Notes: generated by a model not told the origin, from the sequence alone. A stretch of DNA of 64,000 bases from Spirodela intermedia (GCA_902729315.2 LR746272.1:9728327-9792326), one strand, 5' to 3'; positions 12,801 to 25,912 are shown, counted from the first letter of the stretch. Numbers and translations: made by a program.

Positions 12801-15800
12801 TTGACTTCTCTATAATCTCATGTTTCTTTTAAACAAGTTTTGCAGATAATTATGTGTAAATTAGGATGGTCATCAAGGCTTAGTGAAATAATGGGAATAC
12901 AATGAGTTGAAGAGCAAATTTTCATATGAAAATATTCTTCATTAGCCTGATTTCAGTGGCAACATCTTCATAAATGAGAGTTCTACTTGAAGAGAAAAGA
13001 AAAATAAAAATCAAGTGAAATATAACTTTTCTCTTTATCATATTTCTAGATGTAATTTAATGCTCCATTAAATATGTGAAAAAGTTAAAAGTGATATTTT
13101 TTTAATTTTGTAGAATAAACTTATGATTACATTTTGGTTTTGTCCTATATCCATGACTAATTCAATTAGAACTATGAATGTAGAAGGGAAATTTGAGATG
13201 AAATTTTGAGAGAGTTGAGCTCATGAATCAATTGGTGTTGTTAATTGTTGATTTAGTAGAACTAAAAAAAAATGTGTTCTTAGAGATTGGACGTATGCAA
13301 GTGGTCAAACCACTATAAAATATTGGAGTAATCAAGGTTTAAATTGAAGAGATTTTCTGATCTATTGAAAAGATAAAAAAATAGTATAAGTTGACTTAAG
13401 TCAGAAATTACAATAAGATGAATTAACTTTTTTATCTAATGACTTATTTAACCTAAAAATTATGAAAATATATTCCAAAAAATTGATAAATATAATACAA
13501 AATTTATATTTACTTAATGATGTAGGAGTGATAGTTTACATATATTGGTGTGAATAAGATGAAACAACTTAAATATCCTTGTTGATGTTGTCTTTGGAAA
13601 ACTTTTCTCAAATATTTTTCAAAATTATATCATTCACATGATTATTCAAAATTATGAACATGGGGTATGTCTTTATATATATGTTTTCTATGTAATAACT
13701 TTAATCCACAAAAGTTAAGGTGTCCATATATAAAATAAAATATTTTTCATGGAGTTATTTAGATGCATGGTTACTTTTATTTCAATATTTGATATACATT
13801 TATATTATTTAATCAGAATTTTATAGATAGCTGAAACAACAAAACGGAGGAGGGGTGAAGTAAGGTTTGAAAAAATTCTAATAAAATTTCGTTCTTGAGT
13901 CATTTCCTCCACAAGCTGGTTTATGTGTTATCACAAATAGATGTATGTTGACACACAAATAAAAGATTGTTTGTGAGAGTAAGATACTTCTAGACTCTCT
14001 TACCAAGTACACAATTTTTATGTTAGTTCACCTCTTATTCAATCACTATTTGTCCTAGATGAATTTATCTTCCAATCTAAATTATTCCTCTTAGGAATGT
14101 GGATCAGTAAGTTAGATTTCTCAAGTTCATTTTTTCATAGATCTTTCAATGCATTGACCCATCTTACGTCAAAAAAGTCTACATGCACCATTTGCATTTC
14201 CCAAATCTATCCTCCCCTTGCAACTCAATCATGTAAGATCATGAAAGTGAATTGATTATAATTGAAGAGTTGTTTGATTGATGAATCAAGTTAATAATGG
14301 AGTTATTGTACTTCCCTCAACATTGAAATACATGGTGTGAAGATGTTCATAAAGAGCATGTAATCTCTTTGATTTCTTGGATGCTTTCCATTATAAAAGC
14401 CTTTTTTCATAAGTTGGCTTTTGTCTAATATGATTTCTCATTTTTCTCAGATATTCAACATTCTAGTAGGTCTATTAAAATCTTAGAATTTTCTAGAATA
14501 TAGACTTCTCATATGTCAACTTTTTAATATATTAGTCTTTGGAATTCAAATTAAACTTGAATTTCTTAACTTAATGAAGGATACCTTTGCATCATCATTG
14601 AAGGAAAAAATTCAAAAATGAATATTTGATCTATTATTTATTAATTTTATTGATTAATAATTGTAATAGGTTGAAAAACCTATATAATATTATGCAAAAA
14701 TAATATGGAACAGATAAACACAGTAACAATAACATGATAGTTATATCATTATGAATACAATTTAAATAAAATATACCACTTTCACAAATGCTTAACACAT
14801 GGATCATATATATTGTGTCAACATATACCATGTGACCCTATATGACATATACTTAACCTTTTATTTGTATATTTTATTTAATTAGTAATTATTTACTATC
14901 AAATTTTCTTAAGATAAAAAAATAACATAATGTTAAGATTAAAAACCTTAGATTTAATCATTATAAAAAAATCATAATAATTAGACATAAAATTCATTAT
15001 GATTAATCTATTAAATATATTAGATGTTTAATTCACATAAGTTAGGTATATAAGTCAAAACTCAATTCCATCTATGATCAATCTAAAATATGAGAAACTG
15101 GCTTTTTAATAAGTTTTCATATTTTATCATCAAAACTAAGGGAATCAACATTTTCATATTAACTTCAACAATTAAATTACCTTGTTGATCTCTTATGAAA
15201 AGAGTATAAGATATCATATGGACACCTTGATCATTTATAATATATTTCATCTTTACCACTTAATAAACATCAACAAATATTTTTTAAATTATATTCTATG
15301 AGAGGACTAAGATGCTACCTTTATCTTTGTTTGATACATTAGAGGAATTTGTAAATTTAATAGATTCATGCACAAATTCATCCATGTTGGTGAATATCTC
15401 CTTTTATCTATTCATAGGGTTATATATGCTTAGGAATAAAAGTATCATTTTCCACATTTATTAGAGTCATCTATTTTATGCATTAGCAAATAGTTGGTCC
15501 TTTTTCTTTCAATTAATTTTGACCTCTAGGAATGTGGCACTTTTTATTTGGTGTTGGGGCTACCTTCTTTGTGTGGGGCTTTTGCTTCTGATGCCTACTC
15601 TAACTGCACTACTTTTTTTTAATAAGCCTTATTACTCTTGGGATTCTAGTGATCCTATTAATTGTCCAAGACTCATGTTGGATAAATCCTTGGGCTCTTC
15701 AAGTGGTACACCAATATGATTGAATTTAGAATTTATTGATCTAAATATCTTATAAATAGTAAAAATATGCATATTATTTTCAATGCTTCATCATAATGGA

Positions 15801-16110
15801 TTTACAATTACAATGATCCTTGTATAAGATATTTGACAGTGTAGGGTTCTTTTATAATCAAAACTTTAAAGTCACCAAATAGAGCTGAATATTTAACTTT
15901 CATATTTTCCACAATTATTGTCCTCTTTTGTATCTTTTCCTAGATTCTCCTAAATACTCCTTTTGACTTGTTGAAGCAACATTATCTTTGGGTTCACAAT
16001 AGTAAGGAATATATCTTACACATTAACATGTAAGTAGGATCTCAAGCAACATTTTCTACAATGAAGCATTAATTTTGAAGAGTTGAGGCACTTGAAATGA
16101 GATCACCACT

Positions 16111-16425
16111 TGCAGCATTAGGAAACTATCTGTAGTTCATTAATTGAGGGTAAGAGCAAGAAAGGTATTCCAACAAGGGAGAAGGTAGTAGATTGGACTT
16201 GACTGAACCAACATAACAATGGGCCATGCCTATATAGATCTCATGTGAAAGCTCTCTAGTCTCGACTCTTATAATCATCTCTTTTCAACTCCTTTGTAGG
16301 AGTACGAGGGTACAAATTCACCCAATTACTCCTAGGAGTTTCATGACTATTCAATTCAAAAGAGTTCTAGGCTCTTCAATTTTTAAGGGTTGCATGATTC
16401 TTGAAGTTTATTACTATAAATATTA
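16111..16425 (-). repeat. Probable 5' LTR of the copia element
   Basis: The partner of the repeat at 9605-9830. It begins on the plus strand with TGCAGCATTAGG (so the LTR would end in CA when read on the minus strand). Next to it at about 16095-16110 is a degenerate match to the tRNA-Met primer-binding site. TATATAG near 16232-16240 could be its promoter. It ends within a few bases of the stop codon of the glutamate receptor gene. Confidence 0.6.
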
Positions 16426-16427
16426 AA

Positions 16428-19400
16428 CTAAGTAAACTTCTGAATAATGAGGCCTTCCGTGATCATTTGAGAGGTGCTCATCTCCAAGTCTGTGGCATCC
16501 TCTGCCGTCATCGTGCCGCCGGCAGCCTTGCTCACGGACCTCACTCTCCACCGGCGAGAAGCAGCTGCTATGTACAGCCTCAGCGGCGCCTCTCTCAGCC
16601 ACTTCAAGGAGGCTGAAATCAGCATTAACGAGGCCCTGTTCCCCCAGTCCGCCTGTGAGTAACTGTAGAGAAGGAGGACGACGACGCATGTCATCTCCAT
16701 GACTACGAAGAGCCCCCAGAAGTTGTCCGGGCCCAGTCTATCGTTTTCGGAGCCCAGCGTTGAGGAACTTGAGCAATTGTAGGAGGAGACCACTCCGTCT
16801 TCCAGCTGCTTCATCTTTCCGCTCTCGAAGACCTTTAATATCGCCTCCGAGACGTCTGGAAGGAGAGGAGAGCCTTTGGGGAAGATCTGGTGATGCAAGA
16901 TTGATGTTATAAACCCTAAATCGTGAATCCTAGTTATTGAGAATACAAGGGTAAGACGATAGGAGGCCCTACAAAGCCGAATCCTCCAGCGTGGTAGGTC
17001 GGCCCTGCCGTTGTGAATTCCTTGCAGTACTTGGCGAGAAACATCTTGGCATGCCCCATGGCAAAGATGGCGGCCTTGATCTCCCCACTCCTGAATGCTT
17101 GCACGTATTCATCCATGGTGGCGAACTGCCTTATGCTGCTCATGGGGAACCCGAGGTGCTGCTCGATGAAGTTGATGATGCTCCCTCCTCTGTTACACCC
17201 AATGGCGGCACCACTGCCCTTCAGCAGATTGATGTCGGTGACGCTCGGCTCCAGCCGCTGAACGGTGAGCATGGAACTCAAGCTCGCAGTGTAATTCGAC
17301 GTCAAGACCAGGCCCACAAAAAGCCATACAACGACGATCACCCGCGACAGATTACTATGAACGTTCTCTCCTGTGCACACAAAGTAAAACGAATCGATCA
17401 AGGTGCACAAGTGCCGCCGAAGTTCTGGTTTGAGGGCAACTCACCGTGGACGAAGAGGCTGGCGAAAGAGAGCCAAATCGAGACGCTCAGTTGCCTGGAT
17501 CGGCCTTGATCCCTCTCCCTACCCCGCTCAATCAACCAGACAACCAACGAATTCACCAACAACAAGCCCGCAATCGAGATCCACAAGGACGACGAGAAAG
17601 GCTTGACGAAGATCCAAGCTTTGTTTGGGTTTCCCGGCCTGAGAGGTACTACCATTACGTACCCGGACTGTGTGTAGGGCTGTGTGAATTGCACCAACTC
17701 GCAACGATATGACAGGATTGCGATGTCGCCGACCACAGCGTCGAAGATCTTTCCATGCAGAGGTCGCGTAAGGAAATATGAATGAAGGAAAGAAAATATT
17801 CTAGAGAAGATCATCGTCGTCTCACCTTCATGGGTACACGCTCCACCAAGGAGTCATAGGAGCCGTAATAGGCGACTAGGTCATATGTCAGGCTGTAGGG
17901 AAGATACTCGACTACCTCCTTGAAGATGTCAATGGAAAATCCTGATATCACAGTCTTGTTTCTTTTGCTGTTGTGATCGGCTCTGACATACTCGGGGAAG
18001 GCGGATATGGCCGAAACACCGATCCTCAGTGGCATTTTGCCCACAGATGGAGCCCATCCTCTCGGGGCTACAGAAAAACCTCCTGGCCAGAAGATGTCCC
18101 CTAGTATCGACATCGATGAGCTGTAGTTGGATCCTGAAGAGAGGTCCTTTGAGAAGCCAAGATCGTCAGTCCAGTAGCCTATCTCTCTGTAGCTTCTGCC
18201 CACAATGTTAATGACTTCAAAACTCTGGCTAGGGGCTAGCATCCCCCCTGAAAACTTCACCTTGCCGCTGAGTCCTGAGAAATCTGCCGTAAGAAGGCTC
18301 CCTAGTAGTTGATGGCCTTTGGAGAAGACAAGGGTAGGCTCATTCTCCCCTGAATCGTTTCTCTCTTCCTGGAAATATGATGAGTAGTCTCCTTTGGGTT
18401 CAGTTCTATCCATAGCTTCCGCCACCGCCCACACGGCGTCATATATCTGCAGCCCAAGAACGCTGGAATGTAGGGGAGTTTCCTCCGGGTATTCGTGCTT
18501 GAACCTTCTTTGAAGTCTCGCGGAGAAGTGGGCAAGTTTATCAGTATGAGGGAAGTAGTTCTTCAAACAGAGGATTCCCTGCATTGAACGGATGACAGAA
18601 GAGTTGACTGAGTCCAATGTGTCGCAGACGAGGTCGGTTGTTATCCACGCGTATCCCTTCTCCATCATCCCTTTGCGCTGCGCCTCCGCGAACAAGCGGA
18701 CTGCCAAGGGTAGGCTTGTGTAAACGACGAAAACTCTGGACTGCCTGGAGTTAAGCATCTCGAGCTCCACGGACATGGATGAGAACGGAGATATCCCCAA
18801 TTGGTACTCTACATCTGAGTTCGCTTCTCGAATAGCCTCTATTAGCTTTGGAAGGGTGCTGCTGCCGATATATTCAGTGTCCTCATAGATGATAGCGACC
18901 CTCCTCCACTGCCAAGAGCTTATAATGGCGGATATAGCTTTCAGTTGCGTGGTTTGACTTCGCGCTGCCCGTAGAAGGAAGGGCCAGCGCCCAGTGGCCC
19001 ATGATGGGTTTGCATTATATAATGAGAACATGGGAACCTGGGCTTTGTTCCCAATGTCTGCAACGGCGGCTATTTCCATCCATGTCTGGAGCCCGAAGAT
19101 GGATTGTACCCTCTGGTCATTGATGAGTCTTCTTGCTGTATTCACGTTAGTTCGGAAGTTCAGCTGGAGAACGACAGGGGTTGGAGATCAACAAAAAGAG
19201 CCTGAAGGAGTTTCGATCCGAAATAAGATGAATGAGTAGTTTTTTTCCTCTCTGAATGTGTATTGTTCAGGAATATGGGATTGTATGACGAAAAGCAGCT
19301 GACTTACTTCGGCTAGGGACCTTCATCTTCCCTGAAAAGGACGGTGATATATATACATATTATCTATATATATATATATATATCAGTCAACGGCCACAAA

Positions 19401-20201
19401 GTTCTCGTACTTGGTGACCAAAGAAGGCTTTATATCGCGATGGTGACAGCTCAGCAGTCAACGACCATTGAATAGAGAGAGAAAAAACTAGATCTGTAAC
19501 ATTCCACTCGATCGAAAAATAAGATTTTGAAAGAAAGGGGAAGAAGGAGGTGTGTGTGATCACGGAAGGATCAAAGAGCTTCCGTCGATTCAATGATATT
19601 TCATGGAGGATAGATCAGTTCAATTTTGGCAAGTATCACCCGAATGGTTCCTTGTGCATAAACTAGACCTCGAGTTACGTCATTTCGTTTTTTATATGAC
19701 CACCAGAGAGAATTGAACCCCCAAAAACAAGGCCTATCATATTATATCTATGGTTGGAAGAGCTTCAGTCAAAGAATCATCTCTTTATTGTATCCAGAAC
19801 CATGGATTTCATGTGACTGCGAGGACTGAAGTTCGATGAGGATGGAAACAAAAAAAGATACCAAGAGGGTTTGGGTAGAGCATTTCTGTCTAGACGAAAG
19901 TCTACAAGTAACTTCGTCGATTTCCACGGAAGGAATAGGTACCTTGGTGAGCTGCTTGCGTTGGAATGCCTTTGAAATCCCGAACGTGGAGAGAGAGTAC
20001 GTTGGCATTAGACCTCGTATAATCCTCCAAAGCCAGCTCCATGGCGAGCTTCTGCAGACTGCCGTCGGGTGAGCTTAGATCAATGATTGCTCCTATGCGG
20101 CCCACAAAACGGGCACTTTGTCCATCGGCATCTCGTGCAACCATGAGTCCTTCGCAGGATGAAAAGAGCAGGACGGCGAGGAGGACGGGAACCCCAGTCA
20201 T
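16428..20201 (-). CDS. Glutamate receptor-like (GLR) cation channel
   Basis: Five exons on the minus strand: 19943-20201, 17826-19135, 17445-17748, 16973-17370 and 16428-16886, giving 909 residues with all phases matching. A signal peptide (VPVLLAVLLFSSCEG) is followed by the amino-terminal receptor domain (RFVGRIGAIIDL, NDQRVQSIFGLQTW). The ligand-binding lobe S1 ends with FDAVVGDIAIL and FTQPYTQSGYVMVVPL. Then come M1 (LWISIAGLLLVNSLVVWLIE), the pore loop (SIWLSFASLFVHGEN) and M3 with the gate SNYTASLSSMLTV (animal iGluRs: SYTANLAAF). S2 follows, then IFPKGSPLLPDV and M4. Plant GLRs conduct Ca2+ at the plasma or endomembranes and are gated by amino acids; the sequence pattern suits clade 2 best, but a subclass is not assured. 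Exon 2 starts at 19135 (AATACAG acceptor); the upstream CCAG acceptor breaks the frame. Confidence 0.93.
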
Positions 20202-21654
20202 GCTTGCAGGGGAGAGCGGACAATCTCCGTGGATCAAACAGAGCAAGAGCGGGACAATGAAAGATAGAGCGAGAGCGAGAGGAAAAAGATGGATTGTCGA
20301 TCCTTTTGAAGAGTGATTTTCAAATCGCTGCATACCCAGATCAACAGTCCCCTCTGACAGATGCTGACTTTCATACGCGTTACAATTCAAGTGGGGGACG
20401 ACGTTGAGGTTCCCTCGGCGGACTTTCTGGAAGTTTCTCCCTTAGTTCCACCACGGATTCCGGTTCCGAATCGGGGGAGTTCCTATCCGCTTGTTTCTTC
20501 AGAAGAGGAGGAAACAAATAGAGAAGGTTGGATGTCGTAGCCGTCATCCTCTCTCATCCTGCTCATCGTTGAAAAGATGCGCCTCCCGGAGAATAAATAA
20601 CAACTGTGAAGGATTCTTGTCGACTTCATGACTGGTAGACTCTCTGCCTAGTTTGACCGTGGGGATCTGTCTGGTGCAAGAAAAAACTTCTTAGCCGGCT
20701 TCCTTCAACTTGCAGGGGCTTTACTATTGAGCTCCAACCCTTCGATGAGTCAGCGTTTGCAGGTGACGCTCCTTGGTTCCCCCGGCCGTGAATCGAAGTA
20801 GTTGAGTTCTTCTATTATGACGAGGCAGTTGGTCCTCTTTCCGATTCGGATTCTTCTGGTCTCGTGGGAAGGTTGAGAGAGAGGTGGAGCCGTGTCGATG
20901 TCATCCCTTTGACTACGAAGATCTAATTAATGCACATGGAGTTTGAAAAGTCAACATATACTAAATATGGTCAACGGCGGCATAATAAAGAGATAGCCTG
21001 AGGGTCTAGCTACACGAGAAGCTGGTGGGAGGTGCAGGTGGAGGTGACCTCTGCTAGAAGTTCGCGGACAACACCCCTGGAACCTAAATTAAGATCTCAA
21101 TTCCCCATTTTTCTTCGGGCAAGAAGCTCTTATTCGGTTGGGATTCTGAGAGGCAAAATGTGCAGGCGTCAAGGAGTTGTGATGTTCGGGTGGTATATAA
21201 AGCAAGGTTAAGGTGTAAACGAACTTGGAGATTAACTATGCGGAATAATTTTTCTCCTTGTCCTTTGGTGTTGCCCCTCGGTGGTCGGTTTTCTGTGAAA
21301 CTGGCGTGCTGTGGAGTGCCACATTATTCTGCGTTAAATTCTGCATCGCTCGCTGTTTGGTGGTAGCTATTTCAGTATATCCCGAGTGAAAATATTGGCA
21401 CCTGTGGGCGCGAGCTCTATTTTCTAACAAATATCATGCCGTTTTTCTTACCAGACTCATCTTCTATTCTACGATTGCTTCCAGTTATTGGAGTCTTGAG
21501 GCGTGCGCAGAGGGCTAACGATGCAAGTCAGGATTAAAGACGCATTCCACAGTGTGCATGCGTCCCAACAAAGCCATGCTCTCCCTCTGTCCGAAATGTC
21601 ACTCTCCTTCCGTCGGCGATAGAGAGAAAGTGCAGTCGGCCCGAATTAAGAGAT

Positions 21655-21656
<2 letters not shown>

Positions 21657-21716
<60 letters not shown>
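21657..21716. repeat. (GA)n microsatellite
   Basis: About 30 uninterrupted GA units on the plus strand. Confidence 0.97.
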
Positions 21717-21720
<4 letters not shown>

Positions 21721-22511
21721 TATTGGGTCCGTCTCTCTCCATTTCTCTCTTCTGTTGGCCCATCTCCCACCCTTTGCCTTCTCTCGTCCATCCGCCAAAT
21801 TGCTCTCGAGAGCACGGAAGAAACTGGAAAAACGTTTTACACTGGATTTTTTCATTATAAATTTTCAGCGTCGCATAGTTTCAATGCCGGAGGCGGCCAT
21901 ACACCACGTCGACAGCAATGAATCGAGCTCGGACGTAGACCATGAAGGCACGGACTCCCTGAAAAAAGTCAAGGCAGAAAATAAGGGATAACCCCATGCC
22001 CCGTCACCGCCGGAGGCCCACCACATCATGGCGGCGGCAGCGGATGGTGGGCCCCCAATATAAAAACCCGCGTCGCCGGAGGGACACTCTTCCTTGTCCT
22101 CCGAATCTGTGATCTCTGGTATCACCTTCCAAAAGAGCTCCTCCCCACCATGTGCTCTCTCGACAAAGTCGTCCCCTGGTGCCGGGTGGTCGCCGGCGCC
22201 GGCACGCTTCACTGCATGCATGCGAGATTAAAATGGGCCAGACACACGGTCCATGTGCACTTCAATAGCCCATTGACGTCTCTCTTCTCCATTTTTAATG
22301 GGCTTTTCTCTCTCTTTCTCTCTTGTGTGGGAGGCGTGAGGAGGAGAGGAGAGCGCCTCGCACTATCACGTCTTCCTCTTATTCCTGGGGGCCGTGACCT
22401 CTGATAGGACGGGGGTATCTTCTGCTGTACACAAGGGGGCCATCGAGTTCCGCAGCTGCTCGTCGCTTCCATTCTTCTGTCTGCCACACGGAACTGGTTA
22501 GATAGAATCCC

Positions 22512-22515
<4 letters not shown>

Positions 22516-22559
<44 letters not shown>
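22516..22559. repeat. (CT)n microsatellite
   Basis: About 22 uninterrupted CT units on the plus strand. Confidence 0.97.
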
Positions 22560-22561
<2 letters not shown>

Positions 22562-23367
22562 GAGCTCATATTCTAATGGTTTGCTTCCTTTCAACAAAAA
22601 TTCCATATGCCGCGAGGGGTCGCCCTTGTGGACAGCTAATGAGAGAATAAATATTTCTGTCTGTCATGCACATGCTGCGCACGCGACTGGGGAGGCTCCA
22701 TTATGGACGAGGCGGCGGGGGGGACAGCTGGCTGTGTCCGCAGAGAGTCGCACAGGTGAGAACAGTGCAGTTCTGACTGTCGAAATAAACTACCGCGAGG
22801 CTGAAACTAAGGTGGGGGATGAAAGAGGGGACCTACGGGTGGAATTTCCGAGCTCTTTCACGTCACCGGCTGAAAAATCCAGTCGTTAACTTGAAACACA
22901 TATTTTTTTCGTTTACAAATTCACAGTTGACAGCTTCTACTCATGGAAATCAATCGAAGCAGAGGACGAGGAAGGCCCTTACAGTGATGTCTCCCCTTGC
23001 GGACCTCGCCCGTTTGAGCTCTGACCAGCGCATCACCCAGTGGTAAAATCAGTGGCGCATCACCCAGGGACTGTGGAACGGGGAGAGAGCTGAACGACGA
23101 GAGACGGTGGGGTAGAGGCGGAGACGATGATACGAGAGGAAGGGAGAGGGGGACAGGAAATGCAACCCGCGCCAAACAAGGCTAAGAGAGGAAGAAAAGC
23201 ACACCTCGACGCCAAGTAAAAAAAAAAAAAAGGAAGAAGTCGGGAAACCTCCGGGGCGCTGATGCTTCCCGTCTCCTCGGGGAGAGGTGGAGGGCACATC
23301 CCCGGTACCGCGGAGCGTCACGTGGAGAGGTGTGGGCGCACCGCCGCGGCTCCACCACCGCCCCGCC

Positions 23368-25120
23368 TCAGCTGCGCAACTCCTTGTCGGCGCAGCTCGT
23401 GGGTTCGGACGCGTGGGTGGCGGCAGGGCCCATCTTCTTGAAGCTCTGCTGCTGGTAAACTTGCCTTAGCCTGTCTATCTCCCTCTTCAGCGCCTCCTGG
23501 TGAGCTGCATTGTGGGTTAACCGCGGTTAATTCACGATAATATTCATCATCAGAAAGGACGACGTATTTTTTGACGTTCTTCCTGTTTAATCTCATCAAT
23601 GAATACGAAGGCGTATACACCCCCTCCTCTCTCTCTCTCTCTCTACGGATCGTATGGTAGATACGAATCCAGCTCTCATGTCGTTTCGCTCTCATCTCAT
23701 TTAGTGCGGTGTCGGGAGAGAAACGCAGATGCAAGCACACTCCCTTGTCTTCTTTGGGGGGGCATGTGGGACTACTGGTCCGAGTGTTGTAGGCAGTGAA
23801 GGTGGCCCAAGAATGAATGATGCACAGCTGAAAGCACCAAGCGGGAGATGAAGCCGAGACGGGAGGGGGGTTGCTTCAGGAAATCTACTGAGTGGGGTCA
23901 TGCGAATTCTTGCCCGAACCTTGAGAAACCTCATGGAGCTGCGTAGGGAGAGGAATTCGAGTAGCCACATTCAAATTGCGGATTAAATGGAAGGCGAAGA
24001 GGCTATAATTCTAAGCCGACATCGGTAGATGACAGAAGGAGAGAAACTAGAGGGCAAGAACTCACCGTCCTTGAAGATCTTGTCTTGTGCGAGAGCGGCG
24101 ATCCGCTGCTTGAGCGCGCTGTTTCCCATGGTGAGCACCGAGCGCTGGTGGTCGAGGAAGGCGACCCGCGGCGACAGCGCCGAAACCTCGGTCTGCAGTG
24201 CAACGCGTGATTCTTAGATATCGTTCTTCGGTATGTTTATAGTCGAATTGCGATGCGAACGGGGGTGACTCATGTCGATCAAGAACGAAGCGGGGGCGCA
24301 TTTGCAGGCAGAATGATAGAGATGGTGATCATACGGAAGTGGGTATCTAGGGAAATTCAGATCACCTGGAGTGAGGAGACGTTGCGTTCGAGCTCTGATA
24401 TGTACTGTAGCTTCCTCACTCGCGATCTCTGAGCCGACTGCCTGTTCGCCAAGATCCTGCAAAATCCGAGGAGAAGGGTTAGAGGGAAATGCGTCGGGAT
24501 AATTCTGTGAGATGAAGGTGCTAGCGATGCTCTATCCGCATCGTGGACGGTGATCACCTCTTGACCCTCTTCGGATCGACAATGGTTTCCGCCGCCGGCG
24601 CCGGCACAGCCTCCGAGGCCCGCCCGGGCTCCGACTTGCAGGTACTCTGCACCTCCTGCGACTGCGGCTCCGCCGCCGCCGACCCTGGTCCGGTCTTCTC
24701 GTCGTTGATGCTGTTATGGTCGGACGGCGTCGAGGGGTTCGAGGACGATGCCGGGGCCGAGGCAGCCGCCGGGGGAACGTCGTCGGAGAACATCGACATG
24801 AGCTGGTCGTCGTCCAGTCGATCGAACTCCTGGAGTCGGCTGCTGCGAGGCCCGCCCTCGTTCCGGTGACAGTCCTCTACGTTGGCGATCATGGGGACCT
24901 CGAGGAAGGCAATGGAGTCGCTCGCCGATCTCCGGTGCGCCCCGCGCTTCGTGGCGGAGAAGTCCAGGAACTCGTCCACCCATGACGAGTAGGCAGCGGG
25001 CGAAGGGGCTGAACTGGTGACGGCGGGGGGGAAGAAGTTCCCCATGGAGGGCGCTCTCTGGTGGCCGAAATTGGGCCAATTAGTAGAAATGTTGGGGACC
25101 TTGGGAGGCAATTGCGCCAT
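23368..25120 (-). CDS. Group E bZIP transcription factor (bZIP34/bZIP61-like)
   Basis: Four exons on the minus strand: 24558-25120, 24366-24456, 24066-24192 and 23368-23504, giving 305 residues. The N-terminus MAQLPPKVP and the segment SSWVDEFLDFSATKRGAHRR with SVSDSIAFLE-like SASDSIAFLE are typical of this group. The basic region is KRILANRQSAQRSRVRK (N-x7-R present) at about residues 187-203. The zipper has Leu at seven successive heptad positions starting in YISELERN. A Pro directly follows the third heptad Leu-Ser (SALSPRVAFLD); in Arabidopsis bZIP34 and bZIP61 a Pro at this place hampers homodimers, so it likely acts as a heterodimer. Acidic and Ser-rich tracts (EFDRLDDDQLMSMFSDDV) fill the middle. 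It should bind DNA in the nucleus; bZIP34 is needed for pollen wall and lipid metabolism in Arabidopsis. CT/GA tracts flank it. Confidence 0.95.
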
Positions 25121-25503
25121 GTCCGAACCAGAACTCCAAATGCCGTCTCCCCGTCAAGCGTGGGGGAGGAAGAGAGAAGGGGACGTCGCCTCCGCCTCGA
25201 CAAGTCTATCAACCCTCCTCACGGCTGACATTTCTCTCTGTCCTCCCTTACTCTCTCCCTCTCCTGCCCACCACCTTTTCCCCCTCTCCCCCCTCCCTGT
25301 TCATCCACCCTTCTGTCCCTCCACGCTGCCACCTCCCCTTGTGTTACTAATGCTCCTGCTATCAGCTCGGCCCTCTCGTCTATCGGAGAGGGGAGGAGAG
25401 ACCGGTATGAGGAAATCGGAGCGAAGACGAGAAAGGGGAGTCACATGACGAGGGCCGTCGCCGAGGGGAGACAGCTAGCACCAGCTGTGGAAAGAGGTCG
25501 ACG

Positions 25504-25531
25504 GAGAGAGAGAGAGAGAGAGAGAGATAGA

Positions 25532-25566
<35 letters not shown>
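25504..25566. repeat. Compound (GA)n-(TG)n-(GA)n microsatellite
   Basis: GA units at 25504-25527, then TG units at about 25534-25549, then GA again to 25566, about 400 bases upstream of the bZIP start codon. Confidence 0.95.
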
Positions 25567-25910
25567 GGGGGGAAGGGGGGGCGGGGAGTTGGGACTCAAC
25601 GGTTTTACAGGGAAATCGCAGCAGTTCAATAAACCGGGAGGAATCGGCGACCACGTGCCGATTTGACGGAGGCTGAGAACCTCCCAAAAGAGTCTATTGT
25701 CCATTGTTGTTCGCGACGCCTATATTCTTGCTATAACCTCCCCCTCCAAAACCAGCGACACAGGAGCCCTGAGGATAAGAGGAGACGACGGGGGAACGGG
25801 CGTCGTACCGGCGGTGCCCCCTCCCCCTCCCCCTCCAGTCGCCCTCCCCGTCCAAAATTGGCTTGCCCCTCAACTGCCCGGCAAAAAAAAAAGAGCTTCT
25901 TCCACACCGC

Positions 25911-25912
<2 letters not shown>

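Larger units (their letters stand above)
9605..16425 (-). mobile_element. Decayed Ty1-copia LTR retrotransposon
   Basis: The minus strand carries broken copia pol segments in the normal order. A region resembling the integrase C-terminal part lies near 11500-11640 (EEQPSVHHLK, family GKKPSVSHLR). The reverse transcriptase box is near 10620-10760 (LYVDLAFICNNTNMFKELKRS, with one active-site Asp lost). RNase H is near 9900-10125 (LLSCEVEY, then a segment like KIYVDNxSAIAL, then HFIQERV). Stops and indels interrupt all frames. The two ends look alike: around 9690-9820 and 16200-16425 both hold ATGGGCCATG and a CTTGAA(G/C)TTTAT stretch, consistent with old LTRs. A weak primer-binding-like site sits beside the upper LTR. 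The interior from about 12100 to 16100 is AT-rich and unreadable by eye. Outer limits are approximate. Confidence 0.75.
20202..23367. other. Repeat-rich spacer between GLR and bZIP genes
   Basis: No gene can be supported. It contains the GLR promoter, two long GA/CT tracts, and the likely bZIP 3' UTR at its upper end. A good-looking TATAAAAA at 22059-22066 (+) is followed by an ATG in favourable context at 22150, whose 84-codon frame has no recognisable features. Confidence 0.5.

Noticed and set aside
19136-19163. An acceptor at CTCCAG giving a longer GLR exon 2 and an apparent frame break
   Set aside because: The acceptor at AATACAG (exon from 19135) joins exon 1 in frame and gives the expected HQARRLINDQRVQ, so the gene is not broken.
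24543-24985. Plus-strand frames opposite the bZIP first exon
   Set aside because: Shadows of a GC-rich coding exon; no family features.
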